Below, in pieces: positions 51,209-62,584 of a DNA stretch of 64,000 nt. The translations under genes and the position numbers were made by a program. How positions within the stretch are numbered: the first letter of the stretch is position 1; each line of letters begins with the position of its first letter. The stretch comes from Agarophyton chilense. Lineage: Eukaryota > Rhodophyta > Florideophyceae > Gracilariales > Gracilariaceae. The stretch is from the NCBI GenBank assembly GCA_030374765.1, contig JARGXX010000117.1, forward strand, positions 62,001 through 126,000. The letters are read 5' to 3'. The notes under the pieces were generated by a model, which was not told the origin of the DNA, did no database searches, and worked only from the letters and a program-made list of their open reading frames with translations.

Positions 51209-52121
51209 TGTGGAGCAAAACCCGGCGACGGGAAGTGCTCTCAAGGTGTTCGAAGCCTTGCTCCCTGGGGGAGGCAGACTCAGAGACAGAGCCCTCCGTT
51301 CCACCCGTAGTGTGGGGTGTAACGCCCACGGGGGATTCCGGCAGTACCGACGGAGGTGAGGGGTAGAAACCGTTGGGTCGGGAATGGGTATGGGTATCCC
51401 AAAGAATGGGGGAAAATCCGCCGAAGAGGAAAAACGGGGCGAGGGTCGGGCACTAACAGGCACCGGACCCGAGAACCAGAAAAGGGGCGAAACAACAAAA
51501 GAAACCCAATACAGGGGCGAAAACCTGTCCTCGAAAGGAAAAACAAAAAGCACGCAACAAGTAAGCAGAACCCCCACGGGGTATCGTGCACGCAGGTCGT
51601 CTGAGCGTTCCCAAGGGGGTGGTTGCACGGAACCCAAACGTGGGCACTCTCCAAGTGGAGTCGTGTCCTTACGCTGGCGTTGCTAACCAGAGCCCGTTCT
51701 GGGTTGTAAGGACAAAACGATGGCGACGAAGAACCTCTAAAGGTATCGAAGACCAACCTTGGTTGTCATTTACTCTGAGCTCGGACTGTCAGATCTCGCC
51801 TCCCTAAGTAGGGCCCACTAACTAAACTCTACAGTAATGCACACCTGCTCAGGGCCATACACGTGGAGATCCCACTGCCAGGGCCCAAAAGTCCAACGTT
51901 CTACAAATATCCGAAAATCGGTGCCAAAATTAAGCCACGTGTATCACGGGGCCAATCCAACCATGGGCCATCCGAATTTTCCCTTATAGGCGAAATATAA
52001 CCGGAAAGCAGTGCCACCTCAGCACACCTTAGAGGGGATCATAATCATAACCCTCGGAGGGTTCAATCCTCATTCTATGAGTTGCATCCTCAACTATCCC
52101 CTGACTGGGCGTTGCTCTACA
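51209..52121. mobile_element. Solo-LTR-like insertion A in integrase
   Basis: 913 bases, ends TGTGGAGCAA ... TTGCTCTACA (TG..CA with near-inverted 10-base ends). A perfect 5-base target duplication GCCAA flanks it (51204-51208 and 52122-52126). The length, termini and 5-base duplication suit a solo LTR. No coding content is recognised. Confidence 0.82.
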
Positions 52122-52343
52122 GCCAACACTGAATGATTGAGCTGCAATCTGGGTGAGCCTATTATGGCGATCAATGCACTTCTGTTGCGCAACGCGAACC
52201 CTTCCAGAAACGTTGCTGTGCACATCCCGCAGGGCGTCCTGTAGATCGTTGATGTTCAGCAGCTTCTGCGCTTCAACCTCAGATGCCAGCCTACCTGTCC
52301 TACAGTGCTCGACCGGAAGCGCGCGCAGCAAAGGCCTGATAGG
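52122..52343 (-). pseudogene. Isolated 74-codon integrase segment
   Basis: The 222 bases between the two insertions encode, on the minus strand, PIRPLLRALPVEHCRTG ... RLTQIAAQSFSVG. It fits exactly between the integrase part ending at 53260 and the GNFVLVRR segment at 51208. Confidence 0.85.
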
Positions 52344-53259
52344 TGTAGAGCAACGCCCAGTTAGGGGATACTTGAAGATGCAACTCATAGAATGAGGGTT
52401 GAACCCTCCGAGGGTTATGACTATGATCCCCTCTAAGGTGTGCTGAGGTGGCACGGTTTTCTGGTTAGAGTTCGCCTATGAAGAGAAGATTCGGATGGCC
52501 CATGGTTTGATTGGCCCCGTGATACACGTGGCTTAATTTCGGCACCGATTTTCGGATATTTGCTAGGACGTTGGACTTTTGGGCCCTGACAGTGGGATCT
52601 CCACGTGTATGGCGCTGAGCAGGTGTGCACTACTGTAGAGTTTAGTTAGTGGGCCCTACTTAGGGAGGCGAGATCTGACAGTCCGAAGCTCAGAGTAAAT
52701 GGTAACCAAGGTTGGTCTTCGATACCTTTAGAGGTTCTTCGTCGCCATCGTTTCGGCCTTATAACCCAGAACGGGCTCTGGTTAGCAACGCCTGCGTAGG
52801 GACACGACTCCACTTGGAGAGTGCCCACGTTTGGGTTCCGTGCAACCACCCCCTTGGGACCGCTCAGACGACCTGCGTGCACGATACCCCGTGGGGGTTC
52901 TGCTTACTTGTTGCGTGCTTTTTGTGTTTCCTTTCGAGGACAGGTTTTCGCCCCTGTATTGGGTTTCTTTTGTTGTTTCGCCCCTTTTCTGGTTCTCGGG
53001 TCCGGTGCCTGTTAGTGCCCGACCCTCGCCCCGTTTTTCTTCTTCGCCGGATTTCCCCCCATTCTTTGGGATACCCATACCCATTCCCGACCCAACGGTT
53101 TCTACCCCTCACCTCCGTCGGTACTGCCGGAATCCCCCGTGGGCGTTACACCCCACACTACGGGTGGAACGGAGGGCTCTGTCTCTGAGTCTGCCTCCCC
53201 CAGGGAGCAAGGCTTCGAACACCTTGAGAGCACTTCCCGTCGCCGGGTTTTGCTCCACA
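52344..53259. mobile_element. Solo-LTR-like insertion B, inverted copy of A
   Basis: 916 bases, the inverted equivalent of insertion A over its full length with scattered mismatches (plus-strand ends TGTAGAGC ... GCTCCACA). Flanking pentamers differ (ATAGG and CTCAG), so its target duplication is not visible. Confidence 0.8.
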
Positions 53260-55878
53260 CTCAGGGTCCCGAGCGCCGAGCTGGCGCGACGGTGCGTGAT
53301 TAAGAACGCTTTGTATGCATTCAGACACCGCCAGCCACTCGCGCGGGGACATTTTCCATTCAGCCATTAGTGCGCGGCACGCGCGGAGCACCTCCCGGCA
53401 GACTTGCTCTACTGTCCCATTAGCCCAGGGCGAGTAGGCGGTCGTAAAATGATGTTTCACCTTAAGCTCAGCCGTCAGGTCGTGCAGGAGTTGGTTCTTA
53501 AAGTGTGTGCCCTGGTCGCTCACGAGCCACTCGAACCCCCCAAACGAAGCTATCCACATAGTTAAAGCCTCAGCGGCTACCAGGCTAGTAGCTGCCTCAG
53601 CGGGCCAGAGCCATACGTACCCAGAGAGATCATCGCGCATCAGCAGTAGATACTTCATCTTTGCATTACTTGAGCCCATGTAAAGAAAATCCACATGAAG
53701 GACCTCATTCACCCTTGACCCGTGCAGCGCCTGCCCTAGTGGGCGAGGTATGACCTCACCCGTGCGTGTCACCAAACAGTGGTAGCAGCGACGCACAAAG
53801 GTGGCGACATCCTGCTTGAGCGTCGACCAGTGGAAACTCTCGCGTATTGTGCTTTCGGTCCCGTCCTGGCCCCGGTGGCCCATCGTGCCACCATGTGACA
53901 CTATCAGCACTCGGAGCTGTAGCTCTGCATCATTCTCAGGCACCCAGATCCGACTCCCCTTCTTCCAGAGCCGATCATCCGGATCGAGTGCCAGTCCAGC
54001 TTTCGGTGAGCTTGATCTTTCCTGCGCGTCATGAAGCGAGGATATACTTGGCCATTCTATATCATCAGCAGCTGGCACCATTTGTGCTGTAGTCTCTAAT
54101 AGAGAGCAGATAGTGCGCATTGGGTGATGCTGCTCAACGCGGTAACCCTTGCACCATCTCGTGAGCATATCTGCGCAGACGTTCTTGTCGCCATCGATGT
54201 GCTCGAGTATGTAGTCAAACCGAGATAGAAATAATGCCCAGCGTTGCACCTTACTCACAATATGGCGGCCGAGTGCCGGCTCGAAAGCGAGCGGGGCAAA
54301 GACGAAGAGGAGATTGCGGTGGTCTGTGTGGACGTGCGCTGGTTGCTCGTCGAAGAAGAGGTAGTCCATTTTGTCGAACACTTGCATAATAGCAAACCCT
54401 TCCTTCTCGAACATACTCCAATTCCGCTCGGCCTTCTTGAACTCGGCGCCGAGGAAAGCGAGGGGCTCATGGCGTTGCTCCTCGATTGGTAGAGCGGGCT
54501 GGTCTGGCTTATTCTGTGTCACCACGCCGGACCAGAAATATTTCGACGCATCAGTGTAGACGCATATAATGTACCCTTCTTTCGGGTATGCCAGCTCAAC
54601 CGCGTTGCGAAGATTGTCTTGCAAGGCTCGAAAGGCCTGTTCGTGCTCAGCGCCCCAAGCCAAACTGCGCAACGGCACATCCTTGATAGACCTCTTAGTC
54701 CTTTGGCTCTTTAGCTTATAAGCCCTCTCGAGCACGGCCGTTACCGGGGCGACAGTGCGCGCAAAGTCTGGTATTGCGTTCTGCATCCAACGGCAACAGT
54801 GCACAAATGAGCACAACTCCCCGGCCGTTATGGGAGAGTGTATGTTTTGGAGCCCCTCCACCTTGGCGGGGTCCATCTTGTACCCTTCACCGCTGACTAT
54901 TCTGCCACACCACTTGATGGAGCGTTCGAGGACTTTGCACTTCTTAGCGGAGAGGTATAGCCCAACCTCCTCACATATGCCAAAGAAAGTTTCTAATCCA
55001 TCAAGTAGCTCTCCCTCCTCCTTGGTATGGAGGATAAAATCGTCCAAACAAGCCTTAAGCTTACTCCGTAGCTCAGAAAATAAAGGCTCAATCGTGCTCT
55101 GGAAGTGAGCCGTAGCGTTAGTTAGCCCAGGCCGAGTCCTCGTAGAGGTGCAGGTACCCTGCGGGGTTACCACCCCACACTTCCCAAAGCTGTTAGGGTG
55201 GCGCGGGAGTTGCCAGTAGCCGCTAACGAAGTCCAACACCACGAAGCACTCACTTCCAGCAAAGTCATATAGTTCTGACTCGACGTGCGGCATGGGCCAA
55301 GCTTGCTTGACCGTAGCAGCATTGACCGGCCGGAGGTCGATGGCCATGCGGAACTGCGCCTGCAATCCCAGCTTCGGTACTAGGAGCGGTGCGGCTTGCC
55401 ATTCGGCATCGGGGTTTGGAACAAAAAATTCCATCTTGACCAACTGGTCCACGTACCGTTTAAGGTACGCCCTCTGCGCAGCAGGATACAGCCGCGCCTT
55501 CACCTTGACGGGCTTTTTGCCCGGCAGGGTTGCAACCCTTAAAGGTCTGGCCTTGGCTTGGGGGGGATTTGCCCAGCCTAAGTCGAAAACCTGCCGATAC
55601 CTTTTGTGTAGGTCGGCAAGCCTCTGCGCCCCAGCCTCGCTCAAGCCAGCTTCTTGGGCGGCGACCACGCCGGCATGCAAAGCCTCTGTAAGCTCGTCAG
55701 GGTCATCCTCGCCGAGGTCGACATAAACGTCAGTCTCCTCCAGGAAATCCTTCTCAGCTCCCCCTTCGGAGTGAAAAATTCCATCATCCCAGAGTGCCGC
55801 GATCAGACTCGGCGGGTCCTCGTCGTTAACGCGCACGGCATTGCGCATGGCAAGCTCGTTCTGCTTGCGCGCGTGTTC
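53260..55878 (-). pseudogene. RT, RNase H and integrase of retrotransposon 2
   Basis: One open frame of about 870 codons after the TAG at 55879. RT has FRMAIDLRPVNAATVKQ, FVVLDFVSGYWQLP and catalytic CLDDFI; RNase H has CVYTDASKYFWSG and HVHTDHRNL. Integrase has the HHCC finger (HGGTMGH ... CYHC) and DDE residues in VLHVDFLY, VSDQGTHF and GTVEQVCRE. It is cut after LGARDPE by insertion B. Apart from that cut it appears intact. Confidence 0.92.
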
Positions 55879-57282
55879 CTACAGCAGCGACGCCATGTCC
55901 GCCACTCCATCTAGTCGCTCTGCGGCTGCCTGCAGCAAGATCTTATTGTCCAACCCCAGCGCAGCGAGGTCCTCTCTTCCAATCAGCACGCACCCAATCG
56001 GCTGGTCGACAACGTGCCACCACATCTTGCGGAGCAAAACCTTCGAGCCATGACGGATGCGTAGAGTCACATCCAGCTGCACCTTCTCCGACGAAGTCAA
56101 CTTTGCTTCACCCTCGAGGACGGTGTGGAAAGACTTGGTGTTATTCAAAGACACCTTATTTAAAATACACCCATTTTGGTTCAGCTCCTCGGCGATATTT
56201 TTGGGAAGGACATTGATGTCCGACCCTTGGTCCGCCATCACCACGATCTCAATCGCTCCAGCCCCAAGCGTCGCGCTGAACAACGTCGAATGACTGTCGA
56301 TGGCCGCAGCACCAATGCGGCTAACAGCTCCATCACTCCTTCCACTCTTGGTGTCAATCTGGACTTTTTTCGGGCGGTTAGCGCGATACTTCTCAATCAG
56401 CTCTTTCTTACGCGCATCTGAAGTGTTCTTACAATCACGTAGAAAGTGGTGCTCGTGGCACCTCGGGTTCAGACAAGTCGGCATCTCAAACTTGCGCTTA
56501 TTGGTGCCGGGCTTGTTACGGTTCATATTTTCAATAACCGACGAGCCAGATGCACGACCATTCTTCTGGTTCTTTCTCTGCCAGGAGGGCTTGTCTTCGT
56601 CCTTGCCCGGACGATGGCGCACGTCCATGCGCTCCACCTTCTCGACAATGGTCGCTTCCTCCACCATGATCTCGACGTACTTGAAGAAATCCGTCTTGTG
56701 AATTTGCTCCTTGCTTCTCATCTCAATAAGGTCTTCCATGTGCGTCTTCAGCAGCGCCGGCTTGGTCCTGGTCCTCGGGTGAGAGATGGCCACCTCGCGA
56801 CACTTGTCCAACACATTCTTATACCCCTCAGCCTCCAGCACCTCCTCATAATTGAGAACCAACTGCCAGATTCGGCCACCAGCATCACGGATCGTCATGT
56901 CCATCTTGACGTTTTTAACGATGCGCTCCCAGTCCTCCTTGCGGAGATCATTGAACGCAACCTCTGTGCGGGTCTCAAGACAGGCCCGCAGCTTCTCCTC
57001 AGTAACCTCAGCCAGCGACGTAGCCTCCAGAAACTTACCGCGCCAAAGCATCCTCTGAACGAGCGGCTCGATCGAGCTCTTCAGAGAGATCGGCTTCAGC
57101 GACTCGTCGCATGGCGACTTCTTCTCTTCAACCTGCGCCTCATAAAGCTCACGCTTCTTGAGGAACTTAGCGATAGACGGAATGTCTATGCTCTTTAGTC
57201 GGGGAGCCTCCAGACCGACCACAGTGGTCTATCTGACGATCTCAGAGTCAGCCCCGGTATCTTTACCTGTTCGATCAGACAT
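55879..57282 (-). pseudogene. Gag and protease of retrotransposon 2
   Basis: The start is probably ATG 57280-57282 (MSDRTGKDTGADSEIV), stopped by TAG at 57229-57231 after 17 codons; the frame then runs to TAG 55879-55881. Gag-like helices are followed by a zinc-knuckle-like CLNPRCHEHHFLRDC and a retropepsin with VVMADQGSDINVLP (D-x-G). The downstream pol is in the same frame past the TAG. Confidence 0.82.
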
Positions 57283-57347
57283 ACCTGCTTAGCAAACAAA
57301 CAAACACAAGAAACTTAGAAACGTTAAACGCGAAAAAGTAATTTCTG

Positions 57348-57735
57348 TGCCGCCTCGTGGGTTAGGTGCGCTTGCTCGCGTGCGTCGGGTCGATCCCGAT
57401 GCGAAAAGATAAAACGTTGATGCTCGCGTGCGTGCGAGAATTACTTCAGCTGAAGAAGAGAGTCAGATGGCAAGTTGCAGTACGTCAGTCCGTTTCTTCG
57501 ACTGAGTATGTTGCCTTTAATAAAATTGACCTACCGTCTATCTGCGTCCCTTCACCGTCCTCTGGACAGATCACTGGGCGACAGAGTCGACGGGGGTCGA
57601 CTTGTTTTTGTGAGCCAAGATAGTGTCGTTTTGTTCACGACCTTTCCCAACGGTAACACCATCTCGATACAGATTTGATTCTGACCGTTTGAGATCCGGC
57701 TTGGCGATTTGTGTCAAACCCAGTCAGGCACAACA
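57348..57735 (-). repeat. 5' LTR of retrotransposon 2
   Basis: 388 bases, counterpart of 50323-50710. The plus strand reads TGCCGCCTCG at one end and GGCACAACA at the other. Confidence 0.92.
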
Positions 57736-60444
57736 ACAAGTTGAACTCACTCAACAACCAAACCGTTACCCACAAGCCACTATAGGGTCAACTACAGAAA
57801 CTCCGGCAGCCCAACGGAACCCTCAATCTGTCCAGCAACAATCTCCGATGCCATACTAATAGAATCCAGAGTGGCGGCAGTTACTTCCATTGACATCCCT
57901 GAAAGCTCTTTTCTTTCGTCTAGTCTTTTTCACTTTATTTATTCCAGTCTTTCTTACACAACCTTAAAAAGAAATTTCCTGTTTTGTTACAAGCTTTTGT
58001 GTACGCCAAAGATGTTCTGCTTCTCTCTCCTTTTGCACTGCCTCTTTCATCACATCATTGTTTTGTTGTTTTTGCACCTTTCTTTTCGACACCACGGGCA
58101 CCTGCTGGGCTTTCCGTCGTTTTTGTGCGTCTTTTCTCTTTACGTTTTTTATCGCATCTCTCCAACAGTCTTAAAATACTTCAAATCCTCACATCGTAAA
58201 GCAACTGAATACTGTTTTCATACTCTGCTCCGACGCACTCTCGCTCCATGCGAGGAGAAGTGAGGGGTTCCCTCATTAGGCAATAATCAGTTTTTGAGAC
58301 CTATAAAAGCTCTGTGATAATCTTTATCTTGCATTCTTCACTGGCGCTACCCTCAAAAAATTCCCAATCCTTCTGATAGAATTCTCAATCTGTTTTTCAT
58401 CGCTGAACCGCACGCAATCTAACTGCAAAAGAACAATTTTTTTTTTGTTTCTAATACATTACAAAGTTCCGCTGTGGCCGCCTTGAAACAATCCGCATAC
58501 TGTGGAGTGGACAAAAACAACCCGATAGCTTCGAAGGCTGCTTTCATTGCTGGTGGAGTAATTGTCTGATGCACGTGTACTGTAAACGAAACATTGACTT
58601 GCGGCGTACGGGTTTCAGAAACTTCAGACCTTTGGAATTAATCTCGTATAAATCATAAGGACTTTTGAAAGGGGTTTTCATATTCCTTTCACATGGCTGC
58701 CAAATTTGGGAGGTGTTCGTAGGTTTGAAGACTTAAAAACATCCATTTCTTTGTATTTCAATTACCCAGCGGTTAATCATTGTCGAAGAATGACAATCTG
58801 TCGTCAGTAACTATGATTGCGATTCTTCAATGTGTTTTCGAACAAATGCTTTAACATTTTATATAAAGCATCCCAATAACTGGCTGGTCATTGATCTTTT
58901 GTCTAAAACAATGACGATAGAATCTTTTGGCATACATTGAGGTCTTGAAAATAGATTTCATGGTAAAATGACTGCTGCTTTGACTACAGACACTGATTGA
59001 CTGCTTCAAAATCTTAAGCAGTCAATGTAAAACCTCGTTTAACTGAAACCTTATACTTTCCAATTGAGGGCGCTCGTCAACATGGAAAAAAATTAAGCAT
59101 GGTCCAAAAATCTTGAGTTTCTGCCGTTACAAAGGTGCCGGCATCCCGAGTGGATCGCTGGGATATCTACGCCTTTAAAGCGCCGGTCTCCCAGCAGAAG
59201 TTTTTCAGGGTGTAAGAAATTATAGTAAAAATACGGCACATTCTTTCTTTATCAAATACTTCATCCGAACGTTTTGGTTTGCAAGCCACGTGCAGATATT
59301 AATTTTTGCGCCAGTTTAAACCCATATGTTTTCCTTTGAGACTGCGCTCCTTTTCCGTTCCCCCTCTACATTCCTCCTGAGCTTCCCTTCTCCCACTAAC
59401 TTCTACTTGCTCTCAATTGCAATCGCATCTTTTTGTACCAACTTCTACTCTAGCTCTTTTTTAATCGCGTATTCAGATGTTTTCGGAGCTCTTCCAAGAA
59501 AACTTTCTCTTCTCTCACCAAAAAACCCCATCAAAAACTTCTCTACCACAGGCCCCTGAACCGTTCGTTGTTCTTGCAAACGACATAGTTCATATAAATA
59601 ATGATGCAAAAAGCTTTCGGTCCTTACAACGTGAGAGTCTGGAAATGCAGCTCGCGATTTTCTACATCTACCTGTCGTTTTGGACGACCTAGATACTTCA
59701 GATCGTCTTCATCGAGGTTTAGCGTAACCAATCTGGCGCGAAGCCCTTTCTCGTCGCTCGAATGATGTTCAACATTCACACCTAAGTTTGCCAGAATAAT
59801 ATGTTGCTTTCGCTTCTACTACGTATTGTACTGAATGATTGGCGCAAGTACATGCGTACAATAGACTGTTTGTTTTTTAATCTTCCGCCTGGTGTACCAG
59901 CGAGCGATTACTGGTGTTGTGGAGAGGGCTAAATCCCGTCGTGATTTTTCCCTTACCCTGGTTATTTCTAATGCGGCAACTCAATTGAAGGATTTTAGAA
60001 AAATAGAAGAAGGAAAATTCAACCGATTTGTCGGAAGAGGAGTTCGAAATGTTGCTTACAATGCTGCGAGATCATAATCAATCCCAGCGGACGGTGCAGA
60101 GGATTTCGAGTGCACTTTCACTTTAAGCGCAGGACGCTGGAGTTAAACGCCTTACTGTTCGGGATCTACTGGGGGAGCAGTTCGACAGCATGGATTTTTG
60201 CCCTACTTACTCTTTTAATCCACCACTTGATTGTTCAGATCCGATTTGTCCTCCAATGAATCGAAGATTTGGAAATAAATTATGTCAGGTAATGAGAGAA
60301 ATGAAGAGCACATGGACGTCTACGCTGTCTAAGTAGGACATGAGTGGTAATAATGGTTAAATACTTTTCAAAGAATTCTGACACAAAAACTAAAACCTCA
60401 ATAGCCTTTCAGCTGTTGAAAGGCGTACATGTGTAACGTTTATT
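57736..60444. other. AT-rich region, no confident gene
   Basis: About 2.7 kb. A 130-codon frame at 57871-58263 is Phe/Leu-rich and probably chance. Short frames at 59326-59692 and 59892-60077 are unrecognised; the latter (ATQLKDFRKIEEGKFNRF) may be a decayed coding remnant. Confidence 0.35.
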
Positions 60445-60759
60445 GTGTTTGGATTCGACTATGAGGATACAGATAAGTTGTTGGCGCGCTTCATTTCGCT
60501 AAATATCCCTAATAATGCGTGGGGAGGTCTAGTCATACGACGGATGCTTCATGACGAGAGTGAATTGAAACGTCGGGCGAGTTCGGGTGAACTTTCCATT
60601 TCGAGCAAACGGCATCGTTCGAACTGCAATAGCAGCGACAAAAAAATACAAAGCACTCTCTCTGAGCTTGGAACATCGATGAACGAATTTAACGCATTGC
60701 AGAAGCAGCATATCATTTTGCAGCAACAAATGCTGGAGGGAAGGGATAAGCATCTTTAA
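60445..60759 (+). pseudogene. Unidentified coiled-coil remnant
   Basis: 104 codons without an ATG start (GTG), charged, ending in a Gln-rich coiled coil (FNALQKQHIILQQQMLE). The reading continues past the stop with similar content (PWQSTLHIWNWINQLDK). Looks like part of a decayed gene; no family recognised. Confidence 0.3.
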
Positions 60760-61197
60760 GAACGCCGACGACCTCATGAAATTTCCATTCAAGCGGTGCA
60801 AAAACCTTGGCAGTCTACATTGCACATCTGGAACTGGATAAACCAGCTGGATAAAACGATAGACGAGGCCTATAAAAGGCATCTGAAAGCGAGGGATGCG
60901 AGCAAGGATGGTATTCATGTTTAATTACCACACAATGTGTACTGAGAATTCAAAACTGCTCTTGATGAGTTGTTGCAGGAACTGCCAGTCACCAACAACA
61001 AAGACTGTAACCAGGTTTGAGCTAGAACTTTCTTTAGTGGAAATTTATAGCCGTGATCCTTTTCTGACTCTTCACTTCTTCCCTTTCGTCGGTACCGGTT
61101 ATGGAAGCGCACCTGAGACTTGTGAGTATGTAGTCCAAGAAGCGATTTGACCAGAACGATCGAAAACCTCTCACGGTAAGTTCCTTTCTTCTGTTTT

Positions 61198-62132
61198 GTG
61201 ACGACGTTCGCTTCTTATAACGAGATCGGAGACAACGGCACTCTGCCAGAAACAATTCTCCCTTCGCATGCGTCGAATTCAGGTTGTACGAAAGTTGTTG
61301 TTCACACTTCTGTGCGATGTGCTCCTAACGCCGAAGTATATTCTCGCACCAATGACAAGCAGATGGCCTTGTTCAGCTTTGAGGGTATTGCAACTGCCGG
61401 TGAGGAAAAATTAGTAAGAATCTAGAACAGTGCCATCTTGTTGAATCTTGAATGACGTAGAAGAAGCTTGGCAGTTGTTGGTTTGTTGCCAATCTCAGCA
61501 GACTCTGGTAGTGCTTTGGAAATATGGGATCTTAGAATGAAGGGGAAGCCGCGAATCAAGAAAGTTATAGCTGATCGTCACCTGCACTTCAAAGTGGTGA
61601 TTATACACCACAGTTCTGGATATACTTGCGCATCCATCCCCAAAAGTCCCCGTTCGATCACAGCTCTGGTATTGAACTACTCTGTAGAGCAAAGAAATGA
61701 TGAGTTTAACCTCATCTACGCAGGCGGTAGTGGAAATCGGTTGGCTGCCTAGCAGATGGACACGGGGTTGTATCTCTAGGACGTGATAACTTAATCCGTT
61801 TGTGCGATGCCCGGATGTACACTGTTGGTGGTATTCGTGAGATGGATGGAGTAATCGAAACAATGTCAGACTGGCACCGCCTATCCGTGAATGGTCAACA
61901 TGTTTCATGTAGTTTAGGACGACAAGGAGACGTAGCATTTTGGAATGTGGAATTGAGAATACTTGTGCGTCGAATCAAGTTCCAGGCCCCAACATCAAAC
62001 ACAGATGTAACTGGGATAGTGGCACGAAAACTTCGAAATCCAGGAGCGGTTGTTGTTCTTCATTGGACGTCGGTAAGTGAGTTTGTCTGTGCACACCGAA
62101 TGTGGCAAGTGTCATTTCGGTCCGCTCTATAA
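61198..62132 (+). pseudogene. WD40-repeat protein remnant
   Basis: Pieces in two frames with stops between. WD-like signatures are ALEIWDLRMKGKPRI, ITALVLNYS...NLIYAGGSGNRLAA, and after a frameshift DGHGVVSLGRDNLIRLCDAR and GDVAFWNVEL. At least three blades can be seen. The parental protein is not identified. Confidence 0.45.
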
Positions 62133-62584
62133 CTTCAATGGCATACATTCATGGATTAAAACGGGATTCAAGTCGCTTGAATGCAATTAGCTATTGCATA
62201 AATTATAGACTCATGATCTTACTCAGAAAACGTCTACAGTACCCAACCATTTTTAACCGTCATTCCGACTATCAAACTGTTTATAGTGATGACATCACTT
62301 CCAGTATGTACATATTTACGCTGCACATATAGCCTTTAGTTTCATGTTTATGGCAAAAAGAAATCATGTTTAAAAGACATTGCCATACTTCACGAAGAGC
62401 TCTCTCATCCTACGTACGGAGCCCAAAACCTCAACTCCAACACTTCTAGGGAAGGGAGCGTATCTTGGTGTGTGCCATCCACTCAATATTGTCTTTTAAT
62501 AAGTGAACAGACACCCGTTTTGTGATCTACAATCATTTAGAGCAGCAAAAGCTAAGATATTCCAGTACGAAACGTAAAGGATAA
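62133..62584. other. Spacer between WD40 and isomerase remnants
   Basis: AT-rich, no open frame of interest seen. Confidence 0.4.

Larger units (their letters stand above)
50323..57735 (-). mobile_element. Chromovirus-type Ty3/Gypsy retrotransposon 2 with nested insertions
   Basis: 7,413 bases between two 388-base LTRs. The minus strand encodes gag-protease and RT-RNase H-integrase in one frame, ending with a chromodomain-like segment. Two ~915-base solo-LTR-like insertions in opposite orientation split the integrase; without them the element is about 5.6 kb, normal for the group. In-frame TAG codons at 57229-57231 and 55879-55881 interrupt it further. No target duplication is obvious at the outer LTRs. 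Confidence 0.9.

Noticed and set aside
51209..53259. A single large foldback transposon inside retrotransposon 2
   Set aside because: The spacer encodes native integrase sequence in the correct order and the left arm alone has a 5-base duplication, so two separate insertions explain it better.
57871..58263. 130-codon Phe/Leu-rich plus-strand frame as a membrane protein
   Set aside because: The composition follows from pyrimidine-rich DNA; no conserved feature and no supporting context.
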